Shown here in pieces: positions 9,601 to 16,711 of a stretch of DNA of 64,000 bases. Source of the DNA: Gaiellaceae bacterium (GTDB lineage: Bacteria; Actinomycetota; Thermoleophilia; Gaiellales; Gaiellaceae). The notes below the pieces were generated by a model. The model ran no database searches. It saw nothing but the letters and a program-made list of their open reading frames with translations, and was not told the DNA's origin. The stretch covers positions 1,736,001 to 1,800,000 of the forward strand of contig BPGK01000001.1 in assembly GCA_026002995.1 (NCBI GenBank), written 5' to 3'. Position 1 is the stretch's first letter, and every line of letters begins with the position of its first letter. Both the position numbers and the translations under genes were made by a program.

Positions 9601-10996
9601 CGTCGTTCGTGATCGTGCAGGTCTTCGTCCCGCCTGCGGGCATCGTCCCCGAGCAGTCGCTCGAGTACGTCACGGCGTAGCCCGGATCCTCGGTCTCGGT
9701 CACCGAGTAGCTGCCGGGGCCGATCGTGACCTCTTGGCCGGGAGCGCCCTGGCCGGCGAAGCTCGCCGGGCTCGGGTTGTTCCCGGAGACCTCGATGGCG
9801 AAGTCACCGGCGACCTTCGTCCCGCCGTCGTCGTTGACGACGTTCTTGATCACGATCAGCTTCCCGGGCTTCGGCTTGTTGACGTACGTGCACGTCACGT
9901 CCTCGAGGAAGCCGAGCGTGATCGTCGCCGTGCGTCCGGAGACCGAGACGTTCGCACCACCTGTGCAGGAGAGGCTGTCGAACTCCCAGCCGCCCGTCGG
10001 CTCGACCTCGGTTACCGAGTAGACGCCGGGGCCGAGCTTGTCGAAGGTGCGGCTCTCGCCCGCCGCGAGCTGGAACGCGGCCGGGCTGAGATTCGAGGCC
10101 GTGTAGTCGAACTTCGTGCCGTCGGCAGGCGTCGCCTGCTTGCGGACCGTGATCGAACCGCACGTGTCGAAGGTGCCGAAGGCGAAGTCCTTGAGCTCGG
10201 CGGTGGTCGACTGCGACGTCCGCGTGTTCATGAGGACGGTGCTGAAGCAGGGAGCTCCGTTCGGGAAGAGCGCGCTCAGGTTGAGCCCGCCCTCGAAGAA
10301 GTACGGGCTCGGGATGTTCCCGGCCCACGACGTGGAGATCGTCACCGTGTTCGCGATGCCGCAGGCGTCCTTCGTGCCGAGCTTGCCGTCTGCACACTCG
10401 GCGGCGCTGTTGGCGAGGAACTGCAGTGACCCGCCCGTCCACTTGCCGATGCGGATGCCCGCGATCGAGCCGCCGTTCGTTAGCTCAGCCTGGACGAGGA
10501 CGTCGCCCTCGGCGTGGCTGCCCGTGAACTTGCCGTTCGCGCCGAGCCCGACCGGGTTCTGCAGGAACCAGACGCCGACGTTCGCGTTCCCCTGCTGCTC
10601 GACCTGCCGGTTCTGGCCGAAGTAGAGGACGAGGTCGCCCTTCTCCTCGTAGACGGCCGCGTACGCGTGGGCGATGTTGTCCTTGGCGGGCGTGACCTGG
10701 CCGGTCTTCCACGACCAGTCGCTGATCTGGTCGGTGTCCTTGTTCGACCCGGTGCCGTACCCGGTGTCGGAGGCGCCCGTGCCGTCCTCGATGAAGCCGG
10801 TGAAGAAGAGTGGGGCGCCGATGGTGTTCCGAGCGTCCCAGTCGTCTCGCCCGGCGCCCGCGGCGTTGCCGTCCAGCTCGAAGTTGCCGATGTCGTTGGT
10901 CGCAGACGCGCCGAGCGGAACTCCTACGAGCACCGCCGCGCCGATTGCGAGCGTGGCGGCCAGCAAGAGCCGCCTCAGCTTCCCCACGGTTCCCAT
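6632..10996 (-). CDS. Large secreted repeat protein with nine SpaA/prealbumin-like repeats and DUF11 domains
   Basis: ATG 10996 is chosen because GGGAGAG lies about nine bases upstream and a signal peptide follows at once (RRLLLAATLAIGAAVLVGVPLGASA). The 1454-residue protein has an N-terminal secreted domain (to about 285) and nine tandem units of about 87-92 residues (about 290-1105). Most units begin KxVxNDNGGT, contain SYSVTE or TYTLSE, and end TCTITNDD. Two DUF11-type repeats follow (about 1105-1340), then a Pro-rich linker and a C-terminal beta domain. No LPXTG motif or C-terminal membrane anchor is visible, so it is secreted or held non-covalently. Such folds often form pilus-like stalks or adhesins stabilised by internal bonds. 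Five units are essentially identical at DNA level, indicating recent expansion. Confidence 0.85.
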   Translation of the reverse strand: MGTVGKLRRLLLAATLAIGAAVLVGVPLGASATNDIGNFELDGNAAGAGRDDWDARNTIGAPLFFTGFIEDGTGASDTGYGTGSNKDTDQISDWSWKTGQVTPAKDNIAHAYAAVYEEKGDLVLYFGQNRQVEQQGNANVGVWFLQNPVGLGANGKFTGSHAEGDVLVQAELTNGGSIAGIRIGKWTGGSLQFLANSAAECADGKLGTKDACGIANTVTISTSWAGNIPSPYFFEGGLNLSALFPNGAPCFSTVLMNTRTSQSTTAELKDFAFGTFDTCGSITVRKQATPADGTKFDYTASNLSPAAFQLAAGESRTFDKLGPGVYSVTEVEPTGGWEFDSLSCTGGANVSVSGRTATITLGFLEDVTCTYVNKPKPGKLIVIKNVVNDDGGTKVAGDFAIEVSGNNPSPASFAGQGAPGQEVTIGPGSYSVTETEDPGYAVTYSSDCSGTMPAGGTKTCTITNDDKPAKLIVIKNVVNDNGGTKVAGDFPIQVSGNNPSPATFAGQGAPGQEVAIGPGSYSVTETEDPSYAASYSADCSGSIALGQTKTCTITNDDKAPKLTLVKQVVNDNGGTASASDWTLTASPNGFSGQGPSVSSGASFQAGTYNLSESGPAGYDAGEWVCEGGSQDGASITLGLGESATCTITNDDRPATLIVKKVVVNDNGGTKVASDFSFQVNGGAAQAFEADGENELAVSAGTYSVTEVAVDGYETSYDNCSNLVIPNGGSATCTITNDDRPATLIVKKVVVNDNGGTKVASDFSFQVNGGAAQAFEADGENELAVSAGTYSVTEVAVDGYETSYDNCSNLVIPNGGSATCTITNDDQAAHLTLVKVVKNDNGGTATAEEWTLSADGPTPLSGAGGAEGDVSAGTYTLSESGPAGYDAGEWVCEGGSQDGASITLGLGESATCTITNDDQAAHLTLVKVVKNDNGGTATAEEWTLSADGPTPLSGAGGAEGDVSAGTYTLSESGPAGYDAGEWVCEGGSQDGASITLGLGESATCTITNDDQAAHLTLVKVVKNDNGGTATAEEWTLSADGPTPLSGAGGAEGDVSAGTYTLSESGPAGYDAGEWVCEGGSQDGASITLGLGESATCTITNDDIVRGVGAIRVSKSANQSSVKEPGGPVTYTVTITNTSNVLVTIENVVDDRFGDLDDSGGNGCFDVPINLAAGASTFCQFTGNVTGAAGTSHVNVVTATGTDEFGNRVSDSDDARVDITPLLIDLVVDKTASSPTPLNGTVNYTMTVTNKGPDTATNVQLADPAPAGITLLTATASQGTCTVSAALITCNLGTIAPGQTVTVNATGRATAVGTHVNTVTVSGQGGRETNPADNVDSAQTVVPRPIQPPTPEKPKPEPAICLTLTVTPKTITADGKPDKVRVLVTAAKKRQPGVKVVVKGAGVSKTGRTAKNGVAVLTINPKKAGLLTVTVQERNRKACGPARVGVVGVFLPPLTG
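7696..8523. repeat. Three tandem 276-bp repeats inside the surface-protein gene
   Basis: Three consecutive 276-bp units (about 7696-7971, 7972-8247, 8248-8523) look identical by eye. Each codes on the minus strand for a 92-residue domain containing LVKVVKNDNGGT and GYDAGEWVCEGGSQ. The lack of visible third-position changes means very recent duplication or ongoing gene conversion, and copy number is expected to vary between strains. Confidence 0.9.
8524..9045. repeat. Two tandem 261-bp repeats inside the surface-protein gene
   Basis: Two 261-bp units (about 8524-8784 and 8785-9045) appear identical and encode an 87-residue domain containing VKKVVVNDNGGT and YETSYDNCSN. They are a different domain type from the neighbouring 276-bp units but share the same TCTITNDD junction, so the two repeat families expanded separately within one gene. 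Confidence 0.88.
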
Positions 10997-11104
10997 CTCC
11001 CAAATCTCTCCCTTCGCTGCTCGACTTGCCCGAAATCCCATCGCTCTCCCCCTCGAGGAACAGACAGATCGGGCCGAAGTTTCGTGTCCGAATCTGAGGG
11101 TATC

Positions 11105-11231
11105 CCCCTCCAGGGGCACGGTAAATCCCTCGTCCGAGTGTCTGGACTCATGACTAGGCGCGCCCTGGCTACCCCTTCAGGGGCCCTGCTCGCACCGCAT
11201 AGGGTGAGACACATCACCCCCTGTCCAGGGG
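11105..11231. promoter_or_regulatory. Three CCCCT-AGGGG inverted repeats in a divergent promoter region
   Basis: Between the divergent surface-protein gene (start 10996) and response-regulator gene (start 11269) are CCCCTCCAGGGG at 11105-11116, CCCCTTCAGGGG at 11172-11183 and CCCCTGTCCAGGGG at 11218-11231. The half-sites are identical and the spacer is 2, 2 and 4 bases. Repeated dyads in a divergent intergenic region suggest operators for a dimeric regulator, possibly the NarL-type protein encoded next to them. This is inferred; no binding is shown. Confidence 0.45.
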
Positions 11232-11268
11232 CCCCGGTTTAGCCGCCCGCTCTGCCACACTGACGGAC

Positions 11269-11898
11269 GTGCGAGTCGTGATCGCCGACGACCATCGCCT
11301 CGTCCTCGACGGCATCCGCCGCGCACTCGAGGCCGACGGGGGGTTCGAGATCGTCGGCGAGACGCAATCGGGGACGCAGGTCCTACCGCTCGTCGCTCGC
11401 GAGAAGCCCGACCTCGTGCTTCTCGATGTCCGCATGCCACACATGGACGGTCTCGCCTGCCTCGACCAGATCCGCGCGCGCCATCCCGAGGTCAAGGTCG
11501 TGATGCTGTCGGCGTCGTCGAGCCCGGAGCTCGTCGAGGCCGCCCTGCGGCGTGGCGCGTCCGCCTACGTGATCAAGACCGTCGAACCGAACGACCTCCC
11601 CGCGACCCTCCGCCAGGCCCTCGAGGGGAACGTGCGCACGCCCGTCGGCGGCACGGAGAGCGAGCCTCCGCAGGTGAAGTCACTCGGCCTGACCGAGCGC
11701 GAGCTCACCATCCTCGGCGCGCTCGCGCGTGGGCTCTCGAACGACGAGATCGCGAAGGAGCTCTGGGTGGCGCCGCAGACGGTGAAGTTCCACCTCACGA
11801 ACATCTACCGCAAGCTCGGGGTGAAGAACCGCACCGAGGCAACGAGGCTCGCCTACCAGCACGGGCTCGTGGAGAGCCCGCTCTACGCCGACGACTAG
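11269..11898 (+). CDS. NarL/LuxR-family response regulator
   Basis: A 209-residue protein from GTG 11269. The receiver domain holds the acidic pair at residues 7-8 (IADDHR), the phosphoacceptor Asp53 in LVLLDVRMPHMDG, Ser/Thr around 81-85 and Lys103 in YVIKTVEP. A LuxR helix-turn-helix covers about residues 143-205 (LTERELTILGALARGLSNDEIAKEL, then TVKFHLTNIYRKLGVKNRTEA). No kinase is adjacent; the NarL-type kinases at 26201-27646 or elsewhere could be partners. The gene is divergent from the giant repeat-protein gene and only 3 bp ahead of the next membrane-protein gene. Together with the dyads in front of it, this suggests it controls cell-surface genes. Confidence 0.92.
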   Translation: MRVVIADDHRLVLDGIRRALEADGGFEIVGETQSGTQVLPLVAREKPDLVLLDVRMPHMDGLACLDQIRARHPEVKVVMLSASSSPELVEAALRRGASAYVIKTVEPNDLPATLRQALEGNVRTPVGGTESEPPQVKSLGLTERELTILGALARGLSNDEIAKELWVAPQTVKFHLTNIYRKLGVKNRTEATRLAYQHGLVESPLYADD

Positions 11899-11901
11899 CG
11901 C

Positions 11902-13335
11902 GTGAGCCGCGTTCGGCGAATCGCCGAGGAGGAGTACGTCGTCCTCGTCCTCCTGGCCGGGTTCGGTCTCATCTTCCTGCTCGTGTTCCCGCCCTTCCTG
12001 CTCGTCAACGACAGCTGGCTCAACCTCATGGCGGGCAGGGAGATCTGGCAGAACGGATTGCCGAGCGTCGATGAGCTGACCGTCTATGGGAAGGGACGCA
12101 CCTGGACGGCGCAACAGTGGCTCGCGCACCTGTTCTTCTACGGGACGCACGCGCTCGGCGGGCACGCCCTCCTCGCGGTCGCGACAGGTGTCGTCGTGGT
12201 CGGTGCCTTCGGGATCGCCGCAGCGGGGGCGCGCTCGCTCGGCGCAGGCCCTCGCGCGATCTGGGCGCTCCTGCTCCCCGTGCTCATGGCGGCGCCCTGG
12301 GCCTGGACGATCCGCGCCCAGATGCTCGCGCTCCCGCTCTACACGGGGCTCCTGTGGATCCTCGCTTCGCAGGCTCGCAATCCGACGCGACGCGTGTGGC
12401 TCGCGATTCCGATTCTCGTGCTCTGGGCGAACCTCCACGGCAGCGTCGCCCTCGGCGCGCTCCTAGTCATGCTCCTCGCGGTGCACGAGCTCGTGCGGAG
12501 CCGAGGCGCGTCGTACCGCCGGAGCGGCCCCCTCCTCCTCTTGGCTCCCCTCGCAACCCTCGTCACGCCGTACGGGCCCGCCGCTGCGGCGCTCTACTAC
12601 CACCTCCTCCTCATCGACCCGCCCTTCGCCGGGAGGGTGACCGAGTGGAACTGGTCTGCTCCGACGGTCAACACGATGTTCTTCTACGTCCTCGTTGCGA
12701 TCGCAGTTGCGCTCGTCTGGCTCGGGCGACGCCGGCTGACCGCCTTCGACGTCGCCGTGCTGGCGCTCACGCTCGTAGGCGCGGTGACCGCGATCCGCGG
12801 GATCGCCTGGTTCGCGCTCGCCTGCATGGTGCTGCTCCCCGTCGCGATCGGGCGGAGCCTGGAGAGCCGCCGGCCTGCCCAGCCGCTCCGTCGCCTCAAC
12901 AGGGCGATCGCCGTCGGATGCACAGCGCTGCTCGTCGGCACCGTCGCCTACTTGCTCGCCCGCGATGAGGCCTGGTACGAGTCCGAGTGGCCGCGGGGTC
13001 CCCTCGAGGCGGTTCGCGAAGAGCTCGGTGAGGGCGATCTCGTCTACGCCCCCGACCGCTTTTCGGATTGGCTCCTCTGGAAGATCCCGGAGCTCCGCGG
13101 CCGCGTCGCCTATGACGTGCGCTTCGAGATCTACGATCGCGCGTTCTTCGAGCGCCTCGGTCGATACGCCGTGCAAGAAGGCCGTGATTGGAAGGAAATC
13201 GCAGAGCCGTTCCGCATCGTTCTCGTGGACGAGACGATGGGCTCGCAGACCGACGACTTCCTCGCCGAGCCCGGCGCGCGGGCGGTCTACCGAGACGACG
13301 AGGTGACGGTGATCGTGCGCCGCCCGCCCTCGTAA
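11902..13335 (+). CDS. Multi-pass membrane protein of unknown function (glycosyltransferase-like)
   Basis: A 477-residue protein starting at GTG 11902, three bases after the regulator stop, so probably cotranscribed. It has about ten hydrophobic segments (residues 14-350) and a soluble C-terminal domain of about 120 residues. The early loop NDSWLNLMAGREIWQNGLPSVDELT and QQWLAHLFFYGTHALGG resemble uncharacterised actinobacterial membrane proteins that look like lipid-linked-sugar transferases. The C-terminal part (YAPDRFSDWLLWKIPELRGRVAYDVRFEIYD) fits the small soluble domain found in that group. The assignment as a transferase is an inference; the substrate is unknown. Confidence 0.7.
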   Translation: MSRVRRIAEEEYVVLVLLAGFGLIFLLVFPPFLLVNDSWLNLMAGREIWQNGLPSVDELTVYGKGRTWTAQQWLAHLFFYGTHALGGHALLAVATGVVVVGAFGIAAAGARSLGAGPRAIWALLLPVLMAAPWAWTIRAQMLALPLYTGLLWILASQARNPTRRVWLAIPILVLWANLHGSVALGALLVMLLAVHELVRSRGASYRRSGPLLLLAPLATLVTPYGPAAAALYYHLLLIDPPFAGRVTEWNWSAPTVNTMFFYVLVAIAVALVWLGRRRLTAFDVAVLALTLVGAVTAIRGIAWFALACMVLLPVAIGRSLESRRPAQPLRRLNRAIAVGCTALLVGTVAYLLARDEAWYESEWPRGPLEAVREELGEGDLVYAPDRFSDWLLWKIPELRGRVAYDVRFEIYDRAFFERLGRYAVQEGRDWKEIAEPFRIVLVDETMGSQTDDFLAEPGARAVYRDDEVTVIVRRPPS

Positions 13336-13532
13336 GCACCGGATGGTCGCAGCCAGACCGAGAGCGCGACCGTGGCCGCGCAGAGAGGAAGGCCACGGCG
13401 GAGCGGGTCACACGAAACTGATACGACCCAGTCTGCGAAGCCGGCGGCTGCGGTCGCACTCCCGACCACGATCGCGGCGGTCGACGCGAGCCGTTGCCAA
13501 CCGAGCCTCCGATCGGGACACTCGAAGCTCAC
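13287..13532 (-). CDS. Possible small membrane protein coupled to the GT87 gene
   Basis: An 81-residue frame starts at GTG 13532, which overlaps the TGA of the upstream GT87-type gene as GTGA. This overlap is common elsewhere in this window. It has one clear hydrophobic stretch (LASTAAIVVGSATAAAGFADWVV) and a second weaker one near residue 52. The last 49 bp run antiparallel into the end of the preceding + strand gene, which is unusual and lowers confidence. No family is recognised. If it is not a gene, 13336-13528 is an intergenic stretch. Confidence 0.4.
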   Translation of the reverse strand: MSFECPDRRLGWQRLASTAAIVVGSATAAAGFADWVVSVSCDPLRRGLPLCAATVALSVWLRPSGAYEGGRRTITVTSSSR

Positions 13533-14662
13533 GCCGGCGCTGTCCCGCGCTCGCCATCACGTCGGGGCGCGACGAGCACGAACCCGACGAGGATCGCCGC
13601 CGCGATCGCTGGCAGGAACGTCTTGAACCCCTCGGCATACCCCGGCCGGGGGCTGATCCAGAGGAGCACCGGCAGGAGCCAGATCGGCGAGAACCGCGGA
13701 CGTGCGATCGCGAGCGGCACGATCAGCACGAAGAGGTAGTGCAGCCAGACGATCGGCGAGAGCGCGAGCGTCGCCGCCACGGCACACGTGAACGCACGGA
13801 ACTCCTCGCCACGACGAGCGAGCACGACGCACGAGGCGAGGAGCGCACCTCCGACGAGAAGCGCGACGGCACGCCCGAACGTCTCACCCAGGCCGAGCGT
13901 CGCCGCCATGCCGACGAAGGAGTAGCTGTTCGCGGCCTGGATCTCGTCGAGACGGCGCAGGAGATCCGGGTACCCGCTCAGGCCCGCGAAGCCGATCACA
14001 GCCCAGGCCGAGAGCGTCAGGGCCGCCGCGACGGCGAGCGCGCGAACCGTGAGCCGCACGCGTCCCGTGACCGCCGTCCAGACGAGGAGCGGCCACAGGA
14101 CGAGCTTCGCGGACACCGCGAGCCCGAGCGCGGCGGCGCCGGGCCAGAGGCGGTCGCGATACACCCAAAGCAGCGCGGTCGCGAACGCGAGCGGGATCGA
14201 CACGTTGGCGAGCAGGACGCCGCTCGCGGTCGGCATCCACAAGAACGAGGCGGCGTAGACGGCCACGTCGCGGACACCGAGGACGTAGAGCGTCGCGACC
14301 ACCAGCGCGAGCAGCCCGAGGCCCACGAGCAGCGCGACGACGTCGATCGGCAGCGCGGTGAGCGGCACGAGCAGGAGGACGAGCTGCGGTGGGTACACGT
14401 ACCCTTTCTGTTCCTCGAGGATCGGATCATTGAGCGCCGGGTACGGCGAGTCGCCATCGAGCACCTGCTCAGCCGCCGGGAGGTAGGCGAACCGCACATC
14501 CCACGCGAGGAGGCCCTCGCTCAGCCCGAATACGAGGAGGGCGAGCGTCCAAATGGTCGCAACCACGACGAGCGCCGGGGCGACGAGGCCCGGCCGCCCG
14601 TGTACGGAGGGCCGAGACGGCCTCTCCTGCGAGACAGCGGAGGACCTCACGTCATTGATCAT
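13529..14662 (-). CDS. Glycosyltransferase family 87-type (DUF2029) membrane protein
   Basis: The start is placed at ATG 14662, preceded by GAGGGA, giving 377 residues. Longer upstream frames run antisense through the pilin gene and are rejected. The protein has about ten transmembrane segments. The first extracytoplasmic loop carries GLLAWDVRFAYLPAAEQVLDGDSPYPAL, the acidic loop expected of GT-C polyprenol-dependent mannosyl- or arabinosyl-transferases of the GT87 group. It is followed by KGYVYPPQLVLLLVPL, also typical. It would transfer a sugar from a lipid carrier on the outer face of the membrane. The gene is divergent from the Flp pilin cluster. Confidence 0.78.
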   Translation of the reverse strand: MINDVRSSAVSQERPSRPSVHGRPGLVAPALVVVATIWTLALLVFGLSEGLLAWDVRFAYLPAAEQVLDGDSPYPALNDPILEEQKGYVYPPQLVLLLVPLTALPIDVVALLVGLGLLALVVATLYVLGVRDVAVYAASFLWMPTASGVLLANVSIPLAFATALLWVYRDRLWPGAAALGLAVSAKLVLWPLLVWTAVTGRVRLTVRALAVAAALTLSAWAVIGFAGLSGYPDLLRRLDEIQAANSYSFVGMAATLGLGETFGRAVALLVGGALLASCVVLARRGEEFRAFTCAVAATLALSPIVWLHYLFVLIVPLAIARPRFSPIWLLPVLLWISPRPGYAEGFKTFLPAIAAAILVGFVLVAPRRDGERGTAPA

Positions 14663-14840
14663 CGTCCCTCGACCGGAGGACTCCGAGTAGACGAAGGTCT
14701 GGTTCAAACCACCCGACGGACCAGACAGCGGAAGAGGAGAAGAGCCGATTTCAGACGAAACTGCTTCTCCAGCACGGCAGCGTCCGCAACGGGACGCTGC
14801 GCCTCTGAGAAGAGATGAAGAGAAAGGAGCGTTCCACACG

Positions 14841-15053
14841 ATGGCCGAGCTCATGCTTCGCCCGATCGTCGCCCTCCAGGTCGGCGTGCACCAGCTGCGC
14901 CACCGCGAGGACGGCCAGACGACGACGGAGTACGCGATCCTCGTCGGCTTCCTGGCGGTCGCGATCATCATCGCGCTGTTCTTCCTGCGCAACCAGATCC
15001 GGCAGCTCTTCTCGAACGCCGGCAGCTCGATCCAGAACGCGCCCGGAAGCTAA
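14841..15053 (+). CDS. flp: Flp-type pilin, copy 1
   Basis: A 70-residue class III (Flp) prepilin. The positively charged leader is followed by the cleavage site EDG-QTTTEYAILVG, with Glu at position 5 and Tyr at position 6 of the mature protein as in all Flp pilins. A hydrophobic helix follows (GFLAVAIIIALFFLR) and a short tail (FSNAGSSIQNAPGS). AAAGGAG precedes the start by about ten bases. It differs from copy 3 by about four bases over the whole gene. A strong hairpin follows the stop. The mature pilin would be cut by the prepilin peptidase at 33911-34561 and assembled by the Tad machinery downstream. Confidence 0.95.
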   Translation: MAELMLRPIVALQVGVHQLRHREDGQTTTEYAILVGFLAVAIIIALFFLRNQIRQLFSNAGSSIQNAPGS

Positions 15054-15076
15054 GCGGAAGACGCCCGCGTGTCTCG

Positions 15077-15112
15077 CCGGCACCGGCCCGTCGCCAGGCG
15101 GGCCGGTGCCGG
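15077..15112 (+). terminator. Hairpin after pilin copy 1
   Basis: A perfect 13-bp inverted repeat (arms 15077-15089 and 15100-15112) with a 10-base loop lies 23 bases after the pilin stop. There is no T tract, which is common for high-GC actinobacterial terminators. It could be a partial terminator or a 3' stabiliser of the pilin message. Confidence 0.7.
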
Positions 15113-15294
15113 AGCGAACCTCCTCACGACGGCCCGGACCTGAGAGAGCCGAGCGTCTGGGCCGCAACCGATCCATCGGCCAGTTGCAGTCGGGTGGCCC
15201 CGAGCCAATCCTGAGATCCCGACCCTACGCAATCCGTCGGGCTACGCACACCGAGGACCCTCGCGTCCTCCGATCGAAGGGGAGGTCCACCCGC

Positions 15295-15504
15295 ATGACC
15301 GAGCTCATGCTTCGCCCGATCGTCGCCCTCCAGGTCGGCGTGCACCAGCTGCGCCACCGCGAGGACGGCCAGACGACGACGGAGTACGCGATCCTCGTCG
15401 GCTTCCTGGCGATCGCGATCATCATCGCGCTGTTCTTCCTGCGCGACCAGATCCGGCAGCTCTTCTCGAACGCCGGCAGCAGCCTGCAGAACGCGCCGAA
15501 CTAG
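15295..15504 (+). CDS. flp: Flp-type pilin, copy 2
   Basis: A 69-residue Flp prepilin with the same leader and EDG-QTTTEYAIL processing site as its neighbours. It is the most divergent copy: RDQIRQLF instead of RNQIRQLF and a C-terminus SLQNAPN instead of SIQNAPGS. GGGGAGG lies about nine bases before ATG 15295. The coding sequence is otherwise almost identical to copies 1 and 3, while the intergenic DNA is not. This points to recent duplication or gene conversion limited to the coding unit and its ribosome-binding region. Confidence 0.95.
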   Translation: MTELMLRPIVALQVGVHQLRHREDGQTTTEYAILVGFLAIAIIIALFFLRDQIRQLFSNAGSSLQNAPN

Positions 15505-15531
15505 GCCCTCGGACCCCGTCGGGCCTCCGAC

Positions 15532-15591
15532 GGCCGACGAGCGACGCCGGCCCGGCTACCCCCTCGACCGGGCCGGCGTCGCTCGTCGGCC
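15532..15591 (+). terminator. 24-bp perfect hairpin after pilin copy 2
   Basis: Arms 15532-15555 and 15568-15591 are perfectly complementary over 24 bp with a 12-base loop. This is the longest and strongest of the three pilin hairpins. No T tract follows. It is a likely terminator, attenuator or RNA stabiliser between pilin genes 2 and 3. Confidence 0.75.
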
Positions 15592-15736
15592 TCGGGAAGA
15601 GCCGCAGGACCGAGCGACCATGGTCTAGTCGAAACCGGCCGAACGACTGGTTGTCGATCCGTGGTCTCGCTCCCACGCTGAGACGCGGTCGGCATCCGCC
15701 GGCCCAGAGAGAGCAATCAGAGGGAGGTCCACCCGC

Positions 15737-15949
15737 ATGACCGAGCTCATGCTTCGCCCGATCGTCGCCCTCCAGGTCGGCGTGCACCAGCTGCGCCACC
15801 GCGAGGACGGCCAGACGACGACGGAGTACGCGATCCTCGTCGGCTTCCTGGCGATCGCGATCATCATCGCGCTGTTCTTCCTGCGCAACCAGATCCGGCA
15901 GCTCTTCTCGAACGCCGGCAGCTCGATCCAGAACGCGCCCGGCAGCTAG
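15737..15949 (+). CDS. flp: Flp-type pilin, copy 3
   Basis: A 70-residue Flp prepilin, identical in protein to copy 1 except for Ala2 to Thr and a Val to Ile change in the helix (GFLAIAIIIALFFLR). The EDG-QTTTEYAIL cleavage site is intact. GAGGGAGG lies about nine bases before ATG 15737. The leader MTELMLRPIVALQVGVHQLR is shared with copy 2. It is followed by a third hairpin and then by two 24-bp direct repeats before the TadE gene, so expression of the machinery may be uncoupled from that of the pilins. Confidence 0.95.
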   Translation: MTELMLRPIVALQVGVHQLRHREDGQTTTEYAILVGFLAIAIIIALFFLRNQIRQLFSNAGSSIQNAPGS

Positions 15950-15977
15950 CGAGCGCGCCGCGTCCCAGGGACGACGG

Positions 15978-16017
15978 AGGCCCCGGCCCGGTACTCCCCT
16001 CGACCGGGTCGGGGCCT
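15978..16017 (+). terminator. Hairpin after pilin copy 3
   Basis: Arms 15978-15992 and 16003-16017 pair over 15 bp with one G-U pair and a 10-base loop. It lies 28 bases after the stop, the same placement as the hairpins behind the other two pilin genes, which supports a shared role as terminator or transcript stabiliser. Confidence 0.72.
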
Positions 16018-16020
16018 ACG

Positions 16021-16068
16021 CTTTCGGGTATCACCCTTTCGGAGCTTTCGGGAATCACCCTTTCGGAA
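16021..16068. promoter_or_regulatory. Tandem 24-bp direct repeat ahead of the tad genes
   Basis: Two adjacent 24-bp copies (16021-16044 and 16045-16068) differ at two positions. Each holds CTTTCGGG and CACCCTTTCGG, so the half-site TTTCGG occurs four times. The site lies between the last pilin terminator and the TadE start. It looks like a binding site for a regulator that controls the assembly genes separately from the pilins; this is an inference from position and repetition. Confidence 0.45.
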
Positions 16069-16157
16069 TCGAGGGGACGGGTGCACAATGAGTCTCTCGG
16101 AGGGTCTCTCAGAGTCGAGCGACTCGAGGCCGCAGCCGGGGGAGGGAGTGACAGCTC

Positions 16158-16697
16158 ATGCGCGAGCGGTTCGTGGTCGATAAGAGGAGGGACAGAATCG
16201 TGCGGAGACGAGACGACACACACGGACCCGACTGCTCGGATCGCGAGAGCGGCCAGGCGATGGTCGAGTTCGCCCTCGTCCTCTTCCCCCTCCTCCTGCT
16301 CGTCGCCGGGATCCTCCACTTCGGCATCGGCCTCAACTACTGGCTCGACATGAATCGGCTCTCGAACCAGGGAGCGCGCTGGGCGGCAGTGAACCGCTGG
16401 CCCGGGTGCCCGGCCGATCAGAGCCAAGCCTGCCCGACGACGCTCCAGGCGTACATCAGGAACGCGGCGGTTTCGCAGGGCCTGCGCGATTCGTCCACGG
16501 TGACGATCTGCTTCCCGCAGGACTCCGCGTACACCGCCGGCAGCGTTGGCGGCCCGGTGAAGGTGCGAATCACCTCGCCCTTCCGCCTCGTCCGACTCTT
16601 CCCCTCGTTCACCCTGACCGCGAGGACGACGATGCGACTCGAGCAAAAGGCCACGAGGTACACCGCCGACGTCCCACAAAACCAGTGTGGCACGTGA
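16158..16697 (+). CDS. TadE-family minor pilin
   Basis: A 179-residue protein beginning at ATG 16158. After a charged N-terminal tail comes the prepilin-like motif ESG-QAMVEFALVLFPLLLLVAG, with Glu at position 5 of the mature form, then a periplasm-facing domain with four Cys. The QAMVEFALV signature defines the TadE/TadG pseudopilin family, which is processed by the prepilin peptidase and needed to assemble Flp pili. An alternative start further down, just before the DRESGQ motif, would shorten the leader. It is followed after 14 bp by the larger TadG-like gene. Confidence 0.88.
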   Translation: MRERFVVDKRRDRIVRRRDDTHGPDCSDRESGQAMVEFALVLFPLLLLVAGILHFGIGLNYWLDMNRLSNQGARWAAVNRWPGCPADQSQACPTTLQAYIRNAAVSQGLRDSSTVTICFPQDSAYTAGSVGGPVKVRITSPFRLVRLFPSFTLTARTTMRLEQKATRYTADVPQNQCGT

Positions 16698-16711
16698 GAG
16701 GGGGACCCACC

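Noticed and set aside
7058-10429. A very long open frame (1123 codons) on the + strand opposite the surface-protein gene
   Set aside because: It is antisense to a gene with clear signal peptide and domain repeats; the product is Arg/Gly/Asp-rich with no fold, as expected for a shadow frame in high-GC DNA.
14663-14992. N-terminal extension of the GT87 gene into the pilin region
   Set aside because: It runs antisense through pilin copy 1 and lacks any membrane segment; ATG 14662 begins just before the first real helix.
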